DNA of 41,605 nucleotides from Stenotrophomonas lacuserhaii (GCF_014836545.1 NZ_JACSQS010000008.1:1-41605); one strand, 5' to 3'; counted from the stretch's first letter, positions 1-9,235 are shown. The notes: generated by a model from the letters alone, not told the origin. Translations and numbers: made by a program.

Positions 1-140
1 CGGGGGACGGCAAAAACTGCGTCCATGCGGGCCTCGTTTCGCGCCATCCATGGCGCTCAACGCCCCCGCCCAGCCCCACCGCCCGGCCCCCTGACAGGTT
101 CCGTGGCCGCCAGCCGCGTAATAAAGAAAAAGGAAAAGCG
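1..140. other. intergenic, no gene recognised
   Basis: The first 140 bases contain no reading frame with recognisable protein character. Possible reading frames here are arginine- and proline-rich, as expected of antisense or non-coding frames in GC-rich DNA. The stretch ends in a short A-rich run just before the first REP element. In related xanthomonads ruvB often lies beyond kup, but it is not inside this window. Confidence 0.5.
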
Positions 141-215
141 GTAGCGCCGAGCCGTGCTCGGCGAGCGCAGCGGGCCGTTGGCGGAAACATCCCGCCGACC
201 ATGGGTCGGCGCTAC
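141..215. repeat. inverted pair of GTAG REP elements (BIME-like)
   Basis: A forward element at 141-162 starts with GTAG and has the stem GCCGAGC/GCTCGGC around a CGT loop. A reverse element at 194-215 has the stem GCCGACC/GGTCGGC around ATG and ends in GCTAC, the complement of GTAGC. Two GTAG-headed palindromes facing each other match the architecture of Stenotrophomonas SMAG/REP elements. They lie downstream of kup and could act as a transcription terminator or mRNA stabiliser. Confidence 0.85.
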
Positions 216-257
216 CAGGACCGCATGGTCCAAGGCCGCCATGGGCCTGTCGAAGGT

Positions 258-356
258 GGGGCGGGGAGGCTGTGCAGGACCGTCTTTTCGCATGGATGCG
301 AAAAGCGAGCCCCCAGGGACGGGTTCACGGCGTGTCCTGCACAGCCTCCCCGCCCC
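258..356. repeat. long inverted repeat with nested hairpin
   Basis: Perfect 23-bp arms lie at 258-280 and 334-356. The 53 bases between them contain a second perfect hairpin at 284-305 (CTTTTCGCAT, GG, ATGCGAAAAG). The element could form a nested cruciform or a branched RNA. It has no GTAG head and so is not one of the REPs seen elsewhere in the window. Its position about 110 bp past the kup stop fits a terminator or a non-autonomous repeated element. Confidence 0.85.
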
Positions 357-381
357 GCCAACAAGCAGCCCCGCAGCTCTC

Positions 382-429
382 GCCGTTGCCGTTGCCGTTG
401 CCGTTGCTGTTGCTGTTGCCGTTGCCGTT
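382..429. repeat. hexanucleotide microsatellite, eight GCCGTT/GCTGTT units
   Basis: Six GCCGTT and two GCTGTT units run without interruption from 382 to 429, in the order 4 + 2 variant + 2. The tract lies 37 bp beyond the kup stop codon. It is not inside a supported gene, so a change in length would not shift a reading frame. Confidence 0.9.
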
Positions 430-466
430 GCTCACGCTGAAGCAGCGCGCAGCGCGGAAAACTCCC

Positions 467-2377
467 TTAGATCTCGACCTGCGCGCCCAGTTCCACCAGC
501 CGGTTGCCGGGAATCCGGAAGAACCCCGTTGCCGGCGCGGCGTTGCGATGCATCAGCGCGAACAGCTTGTCGCGCCAGATCGGCATGCCGCGGTTGGCGG
601 TGGCCACGATCGTCTCGCGGCTGGCGAAGAACGTGGTGTCCATCGGATCGAAGTAGATCCCGCCGTGGTCGCATGAACGCATCAGCGCCAGCGGCACGTC
701 CGGGGTCTCCATGAAACCGAACTTGACGTAGACCCGGTGGAAATCATCGCCGACCGATTCGATCTTCAACCGGTGCCCCTCCGGCGCGTACGGCACCGGC
801 AGGGTCACCACGTGCAGGAACACATTGCGCTCGTGCAGCACCTTGTTGTGCTTCAGGTTGTGCATCAACGCGTGCGGCGCCACGGTCGGGTCGGCGGTCA
901 GGAACACCGCCGTGCCCGGCACCCGGACCGGCGGCGCCAGCATCAGCCCCGGCAGGAAGGTATCCAGGCGGATGCCGTCCTTGCGGATCTCGTCGCGCAG
1001 CAGCTCGCGGCCACGCCGCCAGGTGCGCATCAGGGTGAACAGCAGGATGCCCAGCACCACCGGGAACCACGCGCCCTGCATCAGCTTGGCGCCGTTGGCG
1101 ATCACGAAGCCCAGGTCGATGATGAAGAACACCACGCACAGGGCGACGATCCAGTGCCGTGATTTCGGCCACAGGCTGCGCGCCACCAGGGCCAGCAACA
1201 GGGTATCGATCAGCATCGTGCCGGACACCGAAATACCGTAGGCCACCGCCAGGTTGGACGAGCTCTGGAACGCCAGCACCAGCCCGATCACCATCACCGC
1301 CAGGCCCCAGTTGATGCCGGGGATGTAGATCTGGCCGATGGTGTCGTGCGAGGTGTGCTTGATCCGCATGCGCGGGATGTAGCCCAGCTGCATCGCCTGG
1401 CGGGACACAGAGAACGCCCCGGTGATGACCGACTGCGAGGCGATCACCGCCGCCATCGTGGCCAGGATGATCATCGGGTACAGCGCCCAGTCCGGCACCG
1501 CCTCGAAGAACGGGTTCTTCACCGCTTCGGGATGCTCCAGCACCAGCGCGCCCTGGCCCAGGTAGTTCATCACCAGGCACGGCAGCACGAAGAAATACCA
1601 GGCGTGGCGGATCGGCTTGGCACCGAAGTGGCCCATGTCCGCGTACAGCGCCTCGCCCCCGGTGACCGCCAGCACCACCGCGCCGAGGATGAACACCCCG
1701 TGCCAGCCATGGTCCATGAAGAACCGGATCGCCCACCACGGGTTGAAGGCTTTCAGCACTTCAGGGGCGTCGACGATGTTGTACAGGCCGATCGCCGCCA
1801 GCGAAATGAACCAGATGCTGGTGATCGGCCCGAACGCCTTGCCGATTTTTTCCGTGCCGAAGCGCTGCGCGGCAAACACCGCCAGCAGCACCACGATGGT
1901 GATCGGCAGGATGAAGCGATGCAGGCCGGGCGCAGCGATTTCCAGGCCTTCCACCGCGCCCAGCACCGAAATGGCCGGAGTGATCACCCCGTCACCGAAG
2001 AACAACGAGGCGCCGAAGATGCCGAGGATGCCAACCACGTACGCCGAGCGCGAGCCCTTGCTCAGCGTGCGCTGGGTCAGCGCCATCAGCGCCATGATCC
2101 CGCCTTCGCCCTCGTTGTCGGCGCGCATGATGATGGTGACGTACTTCAGGGTCACCACCAGGATCAGCGCCCAGAACGACAGCGACAGCACGCCCAGCAC
2201 GGTGTCATGGTCGCTGGTCAGCCCGTAGTGGCCGGAGAACGCTTCCTTCAGGGTGTACAGCGGGCTGGTGCCGATGTCACCGAACACCACGCCGATCGCA
2301 CCGACGACCAAAGCCATGCTGCTCCCGGTGGGGGCATGGCCGTGGCTGCCATCTTGCGGGTTGCTGGGGGTGGACAT
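467..2377 (-). CDS. kup: Kup-type low-affinity potassium transporter
   Basis: This 636-residue protein is an inner-membrane K+ uptake carrier of the KUP/HAK/KT family, which acts as a K+/H+ symporter. The family signature [13 protein letters not shown] is present at residues 33-45. About twelve hydrophobic segments fill residues 20-440 and a soluble C-terminal domain follows, the usual Kup layout and length (E. coli Kup is about 622 residues). The first 20 residues are polar and Ser/His/Gly-rich. It lies 41 bp downstream of ruvA on the same strand and may be read with the ruv genes. REP and inverted-repeat elements lie past its stop. The start is the only Met ahead of the signature that gives a normal length. 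Confidence 0.96.
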   Translation of the reverse strand: MSTPSNPQDGSHGHAPTGSSMALVVGAIGVVFGDIGTSPLYTLKEAFSGHYGLTSDHDTVLGVLSLSFWALILVVTLKYVTIIMRADNEGEGGIMALMALTQRTLSKGSRSAYVVGILGIFGASLFFGDGVITPAISVLGAVEGLEIAAPGLHRFILPITIVVLLAVFAAQRFGTEKIGKAFGPITSIWFISLAAIGLYNIVDAPEVLKAFNPWWAIRFFMDHGWHGVFILGAVVLAVTGGEALYADMGHFGAKPIRHAWYFFVLPCLVMNYLGQGALVLEHPEAVKNPFFEAVPDWALYPMIILATMAAVIASQSVITGAFSVSRQAMQLGYIPRMRIKHTSHDTIGQIYIPGINWGLAVMVIGLVLAFQSSSNLAVAYGISVSGTMLIDTLLLALVARSLWPKSRHWIVALCVVFFIIDLGFVIANGAKLMQGAWFPVVLGILLFTLMRTWRRGRELLRDEIRKDGIRLDTFLPGLMLAPPVRVPGTAVFLTADPTVAPHALMHNLKHNKVLHERNVFLHVVTLPVPYAPEGHRLKIESVGDDFHRVYVKFGFMETPDVPLALMRSCDHGGIYFDPMDTTFFASRETIVATANRGMPIWRDKLFALMHRNAAPATGFFRIPGNRLVELGAQVEI

Positions 2378-2418
2378 GGCGGGGCTCGGTGGGAGTATCG
2401 AAAAGGAAAAGGGCAGGC

Positions 2419-3012
2419 TCAGCGCAGCGCCGACTGCAGCGCCTTGCGGATGACCATGGCGACGTCGTCGCCCTCGGCATTGGCATCGCGCGCCATGCGC
2501 GCCGCCTCGGCCGGCTTGTAGCCGAGCTGCTGCAGCGCGACGGTGGCTTCGGACACCGGATCGGCCGCGGCAGGGCCACTACTGGACGGCAGTGCGCCGC
2601 CTGCGCCCAGCTGGGCGGCACGGTCGCGCAGTTCCAGCACCATGCGCTCGGCGGTCTTCTTGCCGATACCCGGGATGCGGGTCAGCGCGGTGACGTCCCC
2701 GGACTGCACCATCCGCACGAACTCTTCCACGCTGGCCGCCGACAGCACCGCCAGCGCGATCTTCGCACCGATGCCGCTGACCTTCTGCACGTCGCGGAAC
2801 AGGCGGCGCTCGCCATCGCGCAGGAAGCCGTACAGCGACACGCTGTCCTCCTTCTGCGCGTAGTGCGTGTACAGGATCACCTCGCGGCCGATGTCCGGCA
2901 GGTCATAGAACGTGCTCATCGGGGCTTCCAGCTCGTAGCCGACCCCGTTGACGTCCACCACCAGCCACGGCGGCGCCTTGTAGGCAACGATTCCACGCAG
3001 GCGACCGATCAT
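2419..3012 (-). CDS. ruvA: Holliday junction DNA helicase subunit RuvA
   Basis: RuvA (197 residues) binds four-way Holliday junctions as a tetramer and loads the RuvB motor for branch migration. The start [12 protein letters not shown] is the canonical N-terminus; the frame stays open a further 35 codons upstream, but that extension overlaps ruvC and is not family-like. An OB fold occupies about residues 1-63. Helix-hairpin-helix motifs follow, seen as [10 protein letters not shown] and [13 protein letters not shown] flexible Gly/Ala/Ser/Pro linker leads to the C-terminal RuvB-binding domain. It lies 13 bp after ruvC, consistent with co-transcription. ruvB is not in the window. Confidence 0.97.
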   Translation of the reverse strand: MIGRLRGIVAYKAPPWLVVDVNGVGYELEAPMSTFYDLPDIGREVILYTHYAQKEDSVSLYGFLRDGERRLFRDVQKVSGIGAKIALAVLSAASVEEFVRMVQSGDVTALTRIPGIGKKTAERMVLELRDRAAQLGAGGALPSSSGPAAADPVSEATVALQQLGYKPAEAARMARDANAEGDDVAMVIRKALQSALR

Positions 3013-3025
3013 GCAGCAGTGCTCC

Positions 3026-3547
3026 TCATTTCCGGCCCCACGCCTGGCGGGCGCTGAGCCCCAGGCGGTTGGCCGTGGCCCGTACGTGGGCATGGGTGAT
3101 GGCCACGGCCAATGCATCAGCGGCGTCGGCCTGCAGCTTCGTCTTCAAGCCGAGCATGAGCCCGACCATGTGTTGGACCTGTTGTTTTTCCGCTCCGCCG
3201 CGCCCGACGACCGCCAGCTTGATCTCGCTGGCCGCGTACTCACTGACCGGCAGGTCGCGCAGGACCACGGCCGAAATCGCCGCCCCGCGGGCCTGGCCGA
3301 GTTTCAGCGCCGAATCCGGGTTGCGCGCCATGAACACCTTTTCGATGGCCACTTCCTGCGGCTGGTACTCAACGATCAGATCGGCCAGTCCCAGCACCAG
3401 GATCTTCATCCGCTGCGGGAAATCGTCTGCGCCTAGCAACACCAGCGGCTGGTGGTGGACATGGCTGACACGGCCGGCCGCATCGACGTCGATGATGCCG
3501 ACCCCGGTACGTTGCGAACCGGGGTCGATGCCGAGGATGCGGGTCAT
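3026..3547 (-). CDS. ruvC: crossover junction endodeoxyribonuclease RuvC
   Basis: RuvC (173 residues, normal length) resolves Holliday junctions as a dimeric Mg2+-dependent nuclease working with RuvAB. The RNase H-like fold is evident from [12 protein letters not shown] at the N-terminus (first catalytic Asp at residue 8), the acidic AIEKVF segment near residue 70, and the C-terminal [12 protein letters not shown] with the last catalytic Asp pair. The gene starts 8 bp after the YebC-family gene and ends 13 bp before ruvA, so yebC-ruvC-ruvA form a tight operon. Confidence 0.97.
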   Translation of the reverse strand: MTRILGIDPGSQRTGVGIIDVDAAGRVSHVHHQPLVLLGADDFPQRMKILVLGLADLIVEYQPQEVAIEKVFMARNPDSALKLGQARGAAISAVVLRDLPVSEYAASEIKLAVVGRGGAEKQQVQHMVGLMLGLKTKLQADAADALAVAITHAHVRATANRLGLSARQAWGRK

Positions 3548-3555
3548 CGACGGGC

Positions 3556-4281
3556 TTAGGCGTGCGCGCCGAGATCGGCGTTGGAGTAGACATCCTGCAC
3601 GTCGTCGAGGTCTTCCAGCATGTCCAGCAGCTTCTTCACCTGCAGGGCGGTGTCGCCCTCCACGGCAATATCGTTGTCGGCGCGGAAGGTGATTTCGGCG
3701 TGGTCGCTCGGCAGGCCGGCGGCGGCCATCGCATCGCGCACGGCGTGGAAGGCGTCCGGCGCAGTGACCACGTCGATGGAGGCGTCATCGGGATAGACCA
3801 CGATGTCGTCCGCACCGGCCTCGATGGCGGCCTCGGTGATGCGGTCTTCGTCCGCGCCCGGCGCATAGCTGATGACGCCGAGGCGCTTGAACATGAACGC
3901 CACCGAGCCTTCGGTGCCCATGTTGCCGCCGCACTTGCTGAACGCATGGCGGACATCGGCGACGGTGCGCACCTTGTTGTCGGTCAGGCAGTCGACGATC
4001 ACGGCCACGCCGCCGGGCGCATAGCCCTCGTAGCGGATCTCTTCGTACTCGACGCCTTCCAGCTCGCCGGTGGCCTTCTTGATCGCCCGCTCGATCACGT
4101 CCTTGGACATGTTCGAGGACAGCCCCTTGTCCATCGCCACGCGCAGGCGCGGGTTGTTGTTGGGGTCGCCTCCGCCACCACGCGCGGCAACGCCGATCTC
4201 GCGGATGATCTTGGTGAAAATCTTGCCGCGCTTCGCGTCAGACGCGTTTTTGCGGCCTTCGATGGAGGGACCTCTACCCAT
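3556..4281 (-). CDS. yebC: YebC/PmpR family transcriptional regulator
   Basis: This 241-residue protein belongs to the YebC/TACO1 family; members act as DNA-binding regulators (for example PmpR), and recent work links some to translation of polyproline stretches. The conserved segment [15 protein letters not shown] lies near the N-terminus, followed by the glycine-rich loop [12 protein letters not shown] and the motif [13 protein letters not shown]. The N-terminal residues [14 protein letters not shown] differ from the enterobacterial MAGHSKWANI form but resemble the xanthomonad version. It is the first gene of the yebC-ruvC-ruvA cluster, 94 bp after the hydrolase gene. Confidence 0.95.
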   Translation of the reverse strand: MGRGPSIEGRKNASDAKRGKIFTKIIREIGVAARGGGGDPNNNPRLRVAMDKGLSSNMSKDVIERAIKKATGELEGVEYEEIRYEGYAPGGVAVIVDCLTDNKVRTVADVRHAFSKCGGNMGTEGSVAFMFKRLGVISYAPGADEDRITEAAIEAGADDIVVYPDDASIDVVTAPDAFHAVRDAMAAAGLPSDHAEITFRADNDIAVEGDTALQVKKLLDMLEDLDDVQDVYSNADLGAHA

Positions 4282-4375
4282 GGGGGCTTCCGTTTGGCAG
4301 CTTCAGGAACAGGGCGCGGATTCTACCTGATCGGGCGCCACAACCGTGTCCACCCCGCCGCAGGACCCGGGGCGG

Positions 4376-5008
4376 TCAAGCAGCAGCGGAGGCCTGGCCC
4401 GGATGAAAGCGTCCGTGGCGCAGGAACTGCGCGGTCTGCCGCGCTGCCTCCAGCGAGAACACCAGCCCGCTGTGGGAACAGCGCACGACACAATGGTCGG
4501 CCAGTCCCGGCAAGCGGGTCTCGGCCAGTGCCACGGTGCCGTCGGAGTCTCCCTCCAGTGCCCCCAGCAGGCTGCCGAGGCCGTGCGGAACACAACCGGC
4601 GATCAGTCCCACCTTCGCCTCGCCCTGCCAGTCCGGCAGCCCATCCAGCAGCAGTCCGCTGCTGCGCCCGAGCGCTGCGGCCCAGCCGTGTTCGGCCAGG
4701 ATGCGGGCGGTGCCACTGCCGCGCAGCGGCGACCCCAGGCAGACCACCCGCTGCACCTGCAGTTCCGGCGCCTGGCGCAGCGCCTCCAGCGCCACCAGCC
4801 CGCCCAGGCTGTGGCCCACCAGCGAGACCGGCCCGCGCTGCTGCAGGCGTTCCAGCAATTGCGGTACGGCCACTTCGGGGCCACCCAGCACGCTTGGATA
4901 GCCGAAGGTCTCGACCTGGAAGCCGCGCGCGCGCAGGCGCCAGGCGAGTGGGCCGACCCAGGCGCGGGCGTTCCAGATGCCATGCAGGAGCAGGACGGAG
5001 GGCTTCAT
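4376..5008 (-). CDS. alpha/beta hydrolase (lipase/esterase-like)
   Basis: A compact alpha/beta-hydrolase of 210 residues with VLLLHG near the N-terminus and the nucleophile elbow GHSLGG (Ser67). The likely triad partners are Asp156 in DSDGTV and His179 in CSHSGL. There is no signal peptide, so it should be cytoplasmic; the substrate is unknown and a lipase/PGAP1-like or RBBP9-like esterase is possible. The start MKPSVLLLHG was chosen because its ATG overlaps the stop of the upstream gene as ATGA, implying translational coupling. An in-frame Met six codons earlier is less likely. Confidence 0.85.
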   Translation of the reverse strand: MKPSVLLLHGIWNARAWVGPLAWRLRARGFQVETFGYPSVLGGPEVAVPQLLERLQQRGPVSLVGHSLGGLVALEALRQAPELQVQRVVCLGSPLRGSGTARILAEHGWAAALGRSSGLLLDGLPDWQGEAKVGLIAGCVPHGLGSLLGALEGDSDGTVALAETRLPGLADHCVVRCSHSGLVFSLEAARQTAQFLRHGRFHPGQASAAA

Positions 5009-6105
5009 GTTTCCAGTTTGACGCATCTGACCATTCGGGGCGACCGCTGTGGCGGGCCATCATGGAACTCGATCAGGTTGCCGACCTGTCGCGGCTGCAG
5101 CGTCTGCCGGACGTCGAGCAGGGGCCGCCCCCCCACCCAGGCGAGCAGCGCGACGGACTCGCCACCATCCAGGTTCAGGGAAACGTTGGGCGGCGATTGC
5201 TGGCGGTCCAGCCGGGCCATGACCGCCGAAAACGCCGTAAGTGACCAACCGGAGTCGGCGCAGCTACGGTCGCCCATCGGGGCCGCGACGAGCCGGATGC
5301 GACCACTTCCAGCGCTGGATGGCAGGCTGATCGCAGCCCGTGGGTTGGCATCATGTGCGTGCCACAACACACCGGGCGGAACCAGATCGCCCCGCTCGAA
5401 ACAGAAATCGGGCGGCAGGCGGTACATCGGATTACCTGCGGCCTTGATCCCGAATACCGGCTCACCGCCCTCTGCCAGAAGGGGCGCACTGGCGAACGAG
5501 GAACCGTCGGCGAACATCATTTGATGATAGTCGCCTGCAAACGCCGAAGGCACGGGCAACGCCGGCTGCCGCCTTCCCCCGGACGTGTTCAGCGGCCCGA
5601 TCGGCCGCGGTTCGGGTTGGGCGCTGCAGGCGCGCTGGCGGTAATTGAAGTAGCCGCCGTTGATACGCACGCACGTGCCTGCACGGTTACCGCCGGCAGG
5701 TGCCGCGCAGGGGTCGAGCAACGCTTCGCCCTGCACGACGCTGCCGCTGAAACGGCGAGGATCCAGGCTTATCCAGGCAAGCAGCTTTGCGGCGCGGGCG
5801 GCCTGCGGCGCAGCCGGAACCTGCAGCCCCATCCTCTCCAGCAACGCGGGTGGTCCTTCCAGTCGCACGGCGATCATCCCTGGCGCGAGCGTGGTGACAG
5901 TGATGGCGCGTCGCACGCGCCCGCCCTCCACCACGGCGCGCCAGCGCCCGGCCGTGCGTGCCTCAGCCAGACTGCGGTTGCGCACGCCGGCAGGTTTCAG
6001 CACGCAGGGGCACTTCATGGAAGACGAGGACGAGGACGCGGGAGGGAACACGGGAGAGAGGGGTGGCTCCGCTGGCGGAGACGGGGAAGTAGTCATGGGA
6101 TCCAC
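5005..6105 (-). CDS. phosphodiester glycosidase (NAGPA/DUF2233)-like protein
   Basis: The 366-residue protein carries the two hallmark motifs of the NAGPA/DUF2233 fold: INGGYF at 148-153 and LDGGES at 312-317. Family members hydrolyse or bind N-acetylglucosamine phosphodiesters or related glycans and are usually exported. No Sec signal peptide is visible here. The N-terminus is a low-complexity Ser/Pro segment with a run of six serines at about residues 24-29. The first codon is GTG at 6105, with alternatives at ATG 6096 (MTTSPSPP) and ATG 6018 (MKCPCVLKP); none has a strong ribosome site. It is coupled to the hydrolase gene by a 4-bp ATGA overlap and diverges from the chaperone-like gene. 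Confidence 0.7.
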   Translation of the reverse strand: MDPMTTSPSPPAEPPLSPVFPPASSSSSSMKCPCVLKPAGVRNRSLAEARTAGRWRAVVEGGRVRRAITVTTLAPGMIAVRLEGPPALLERMGLQVPAAPQAARAAKLLAWISLDPRRFSGSVVQGEALLDPCAAPAGGNRAGTCVRINGGYFNYRQRACSAQPEPRPIGPLNTSGGRRQPALPVPSAFAGDYHQMMFADGSSFASAPLLAEGGEPVFGIKAAGNPMYRLPPDFCFERGDLVPPGVLWHAHDANPRAAISLPSSAGSGRIRLVAAPMGDRSCADSGWSLTAFSAVMARLDRQQSPPNVSLNLDGGESVALLAWVGGRPLLDVRQTLQPRQVGNLIEFHDGPPQRSPRMVRCVKLET

Positions 6106-6351
6106 GCTGAAGATGCTGCAGGGATGTCGCTTTCAGCAAGCGCCGCTCAAGGAGGCTGCGAGCCTCCGAAATGGCGCGTGTTGAAAGATGATTGAATCCT
6201 GTAATTGCACCATGGGTAATGCTGATTTACCCGCCGAAATTGCCACTCGAAATCTTCGATTTGATTGACTTTGCAGTGGTTAACGCATGACTCAGGCTTC
6301 CCCGCTGCGCAATGTGCAGGCTATGGCTCCGTTTCCCGAACCTGTATCACG
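6106..6351. promoter_or_regulatory. AT-rich divergent intergenic region
   Basis: This 246-bp spacer separates the minus-strand NAGPA-like gene from the plus-strand chaperone candidate. Its middle (about 6180-6290) is clearly AT-richer than its surroundings, as expected of promoters in this genome. It holds three perfect small inverted repeats: GGAGGCT/AGCCTCC at 6151-6167, GGGTAA/TTACCC at 6214-6232 and AAATC/GATTT at 6250-6262. I could not assign a convincing -35/-10 pair, and I saw no TTCGC-N15-TTCGC (PIP) box. Confidence 0.4.
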
Positions 6352-6741
6352 ATGACCGCTTACACACCGGCGTGGGCGCTGCCGATCCTGCAGCGCGCCG
6401 CGCACCGCCTGCCCCTGCCTCTGGACGTTCCCGCTGCTGCCTACACGCTTCTCGACGAAGGCGCAGTGGAATGGCACCTGGAAGTCACCGACGACCACCT
6501 GCTGCTGCACTGCCAGCTGGCCGATGATGGGCTGCGCTGCAATGAACACCGGCTGCGCGCCCTGCTCGCCCACCACCACGACCCGCACGCCATGGGCGGC
6601 GCCTGCATCGCCCTGGACATCAGCAGCGGTGTGCTGCGGCTGGTCCAGGCCCATGCCCGCGAGTCGCCCGCCCTGGATGACCTGCCAGGTGCATTGCAGC
6701 GCCTGCAGTGCATTCGCCGCCACCTGCTCGCCTCCCTCTGA
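6352..6741 (+). CDS. small CesT/Tir-chaperone-like protein (candidate)
   Basis: A 129-residue protein without signal peptide or membrane segment. Its pattern of alternating strands (WHLEVTDDHLLLHCQL) followed by ALDISSGVLRLVQ and a C-terminal helix is reminiscent of type III secretion chaperones of the CesT/SycE fold, which are about 130-150 residues and sit directly upstream of their substrate. I see resemblance of size, fold pattern and context, not a diagnostic motif. The start is ATG 6352; a TTG at 6265 would add 29 unlikely residues. Its stop lies 16 bp before the 608-residue gene. No obvious ribosome site precedes either gene, so coupling is plausible. Confidence 0.5.
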   Translation: MTAYTPAWALPILQRAAHRLPLPLDVPAAAYTLLDEGAVEWHLEVTDDHLLLHCQLADDGLRCNEHRLRALLAHHHDPHAMGGACIALDISSGVLRLVQAHARESPALDDLPGALQRLQCIRRHLLASL

Positions 6742-6757
6742 CCCTTCGGACCCCCAC

Positions 6758-8584
6758 ATGCCGACGTTGACCATTTCCCAGACCTCCCCCGCCCTGTCGC
6801 CTCCTGCGCCGCCGCATGCGCCGGCGTCTCCCATCCACGAGCACGCCTCGCTGCTGTTCTGCGCGGCCGGACCGGCCGCGCCGGTCCTCGACCAGTCGCG
6901 TGCCGCAGCCGAGTTCGACGTCGGGCGTGATTCGCAGAAGTTCATCGCCGGCTGGCCATGCGTCACGATGATGGGCCGCAGTATCGAAATACCTGCCGCA
7001 GAACAGCGGATCCGTCCGGCGACCTTCTTCTCTGCGGCCAACCCTGCCGACAGCGCAACCCGCGAGCTGTATCTGCAGGCCTACCAGAGCCATTCGCACG
7101 ACAACCAGAGCGTCCGTCAGGAAATTGGCCAGGCCGCCTTGGCCCAGGTGCGGGAGCAGGCGCAGCGCCTGGACCTGCAGCTGCCCCTGCAGGACGTCAG
7201 GACACGACAGGCCTATCGGATGGACGCCGCCACCGGCCAGGGCGTGCCGTACCTGCATGCCCGCGACATGCCGTTCCGCGCGGCGCTGGATGCCGCCGAT
7301 GCAGCAATCCACACCTTTCTGCCGGGCTACGCCACGGGTGATCGCTATTCATTGATCCTCGCCACGTTGATCAATCCACGGCTCAATGTGTCCATCGCCT
7401 ACAGCCGCGGCAACGCCGCCGAAGAACATCATGCCCGCGAAGCCTTCGAGGTCATCCGCAGCGCGCTGGGGGCCAGCGGGCAGCAGGATGCAGCGCATCG
7501 CGTGTCGCTGTACGAATACACCGGTGCAAGCCTGAAGAATGCGCGTGAATCGCTGGACGACAGCGCTACGCGTGCTGATTTCAAGCACGTGGCAGGTGCG
7601 CCCTCGCCGCTGGTCGGCGGCGACGCGCATGAGGCCACGCACGTGTTCCACATATCCGCCACGACCGAGCTGATCGCGCGTCGCTTCCGCGATCCGGACC
7701 TGTCGCCTGAAGCGCGCTGCATCGCTGTCCGCGACAAACTCATCGCGCTGGTCCACCCGGTCGAGCGCGAACGCATCGATGCACTGGTCGACACGGTCGT
7801 CGCCGAACAGGGCATCCAGCCCGGCGCGGCCGCGTTGTGGATCGCCGATCGCGAATACGCCAACGCCCGCGAGGCAGAGGCGATTTCACGGCCAATGATG
7901 TTCGAGCAGATCGCCGACGCACTGGACCACGCAGGCTCCCCGGTGTATTGCATCGCCGATACTTACATCAACCGCGCACGCGATGAGAACGGCGAGGATC
8001 GTCTCACCGACCGCCATCCGTACCGACCGAAGCTGCATCCCCATATCGGCCGCTTCTGGGCAGCGGAACTGAATGGTGAGCGCGTGCTGGCCCCTCGGGA
8101 GCATCAGTGGTACTTCATGCACAAGCTGCTGGATACCGTCGGTGGCCCGGTGATCGGCATCCGTAGCGGCGCACTGGAACCGTTCGCGCTGATGGGACAC
8201 CAGGTGATCTACCTGGAGCACAAGGACATGTTCACCCCCGAACGCCACGCCTGCTGGCAGGGCGTCATTCCCTACCACCGGCTGATCACCAACCACACCA
8301 CGGGCTACCTCAACAAGGAAAGCGAAACCTTCCGCGACAACGCGCTGCGCAGCCTGCTCAGCGAGACCCTGCAGCGCAGGCTGGAACGGGGGGCCGCAGA
8401 TCCGCAGTACGGTCCTTGGCCCGATCGGCAGCAGTCGCTCTCCCGGATGGAGGACGACCTGGCCCGCGGCATCCTCAGCAGCAACGAACTGAAACTGCTG
8501 GTAGCGATGACGCGCAGCCGCACAACGGCGATGCAGACCGCCGCGTTGCCCGGAACCTTCGGCGCCGCACCACGCGCCAGCTGA
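6758..8584 (+). CDS. 608-residue protein of unknown function, effector-like
   Basis: I do not recognise this protein. Residues 1-45 are rich in Ser, Pro and Ala with few charges and no Sec signal, the kind of disordered start seen in type III substrates. A mixed alpha/beta body follows. Near the C-terminus, residues 462-487 (GGPVIGIRSGALEPFALMG, then VIYLE) resemble the nucleotide-sugar binding loop of GT-B glycosyltransferases, but no family signature is certain. The start MPTLTISQTS at 6758 fits just after the chaperone-like gene. The ORF ends 12 bp from the stop of the convergent acetyltransferase gene. A translocated enzyme is an inference from layout; a cytoplasmic enzyme remains possible. 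Confidence 0.6.
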   Translation: MPTLTISQTSPALSPPAPPHAPASPIHEHASLLFCAAGPAAPVLDQSRAAAEFDVGRDSQKFIAGWPCVTMMGRSIEIPAAEQRIRPATFFSAANPADSATRELYLQAYQSHSHDNQSVRQEIGQAALAQVREQAQRLDLQLPLQDVRTRQAYRMDAATGQGVPYLHARDMPFRAALDAADAAIHTFLPGYATGDRYSLILATLINPRLNVSIAYSRGNAAEEHHAREAFEVIRSALGASGQQDAAHRVSLYEYTGASLKNARESLDDSATRADFKHVAGAPSPLVGGDAHEATHVFHISATTELIARRFRDPDLSPEARCIAVRDKLIALVHPVERERIDALVDTVVAEQGIQPGAAALWIADREYANAREAEAISRPMMFEQIADALDHAGSPVYCIADTYINRARDENGEDRLTDRHPYRPKLHPHIGRFWAAELNGERVLAPREHQWYFMHKLLDTVGGPVIGIRSGALEPFALMGHQVIYLEHKDMFTPERHACWQGVIPYHRLITNHTTGYLNKESETFRDNALRSLLSETLQRRLERGAADPQYGPWPDRQQSLSRMEDDLARGILSSNELKLLVAMTRSRTTAMQTAALPGTFGAAPRAS

Positions 8585-8596
8585 TCTGGACGGTGC

Positions 8597-9172
8597 TTAC
8601 GCTGTCGCCGGGGTATCGGCGGCAGCGACCAGCGGCCGCCGCAGGATGAACTCAAGGTCGTTGGTTTCACCGACCGGGAACAGGTACTCGCCCACTTTCT
8701 GGAAGCCGTAGCGGGCATAGAAGCGCTGCGCGCCGAAGTTCTCCGACCACACCCCCAGCCACAGCGGGCGCGGGCCATCGCGCTCCAGCCAGGCCAGCGC
8801 GGTCTCCAACAACCGGCTGCCCCAGCCGCAACTCTGCTCGGCCTTGATCAGGTACAGCCGCTTCAGTTCGCCGTCGCCGGGCTGCACGTCCGGATGCGGC
8901 AGGCCGCACGGACCGGCCGCCGCATGGCCGATCGCCACACCGTCATGTTCCAGCAGCCACACCGCGTAATCCGGGTGCGCCAGGATGATCCGCTGGCGCT
9001 CCAACGCGTAGTTTTCGTCGAGGAAATCCTGCAGGTGCCGGGGCGGATACAGATGGCCGAAGGTCTCGGTGAAGGTGCGCGCGGCCAGCACCGACAGGAT
9101 CGCAGCGTCGTCGACGCTGGCACGGCGGATCGCATAGGAACCCTGGACCATATGCTTGCCTCGTAGCATCAA
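8597..9172 (-). CDS. GNAT family N-acetyltransferase
   Basis: A single-domain acetyl-CoA dependent N-acetyltransferase of 191 residues. The GNAT core is visible: an N-terminal YAIRRASVDDA strand-helix, then LKRLYLI followed by the acetyl-CoA pyrophosphate loop QSCGWG, and the C-terminal motif SENFGAQRFYARYGFQKVGEY. The acceptor cannot be told from sequence. The start may instead be MVQGSYAIRR at 9151, seven codons downstream. Its stop is 12 bp from the convergent 608-residue gene and aspS follows upstream on the same strand. Confidence 0.9.
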   Translation of the reverse strand: MMLRGKHMVQGSYAIRRASVDDAAILSVLAARTFTETFGHLYPPRHLQDFLDENYALERQRIILAHPDYAVWLLEHDGVAIGHAAAGPCGLPHPDVQPGDGELKRLYLIKAEQSCGWGSRLLETALAWLERDGPRPLWLGVWSENFGAQRFYARYGFQKVGEYLFPVGETNDLEFILRRPLVAAADTPATA

Positions 9173-9235
9173 GCCGTCGCGACGGCGTGGTTGGGAAAGG
9201 CTGCCGGCCTGTGCACGACAGCCCCTGGAGCGGCC

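Noticed and set aside
6106..6351. HrpX PIP box for the chaperone-like pair
   Set aside because: No TTCGC-N15-TTCGC arrangement was found here or before the M28 gene.
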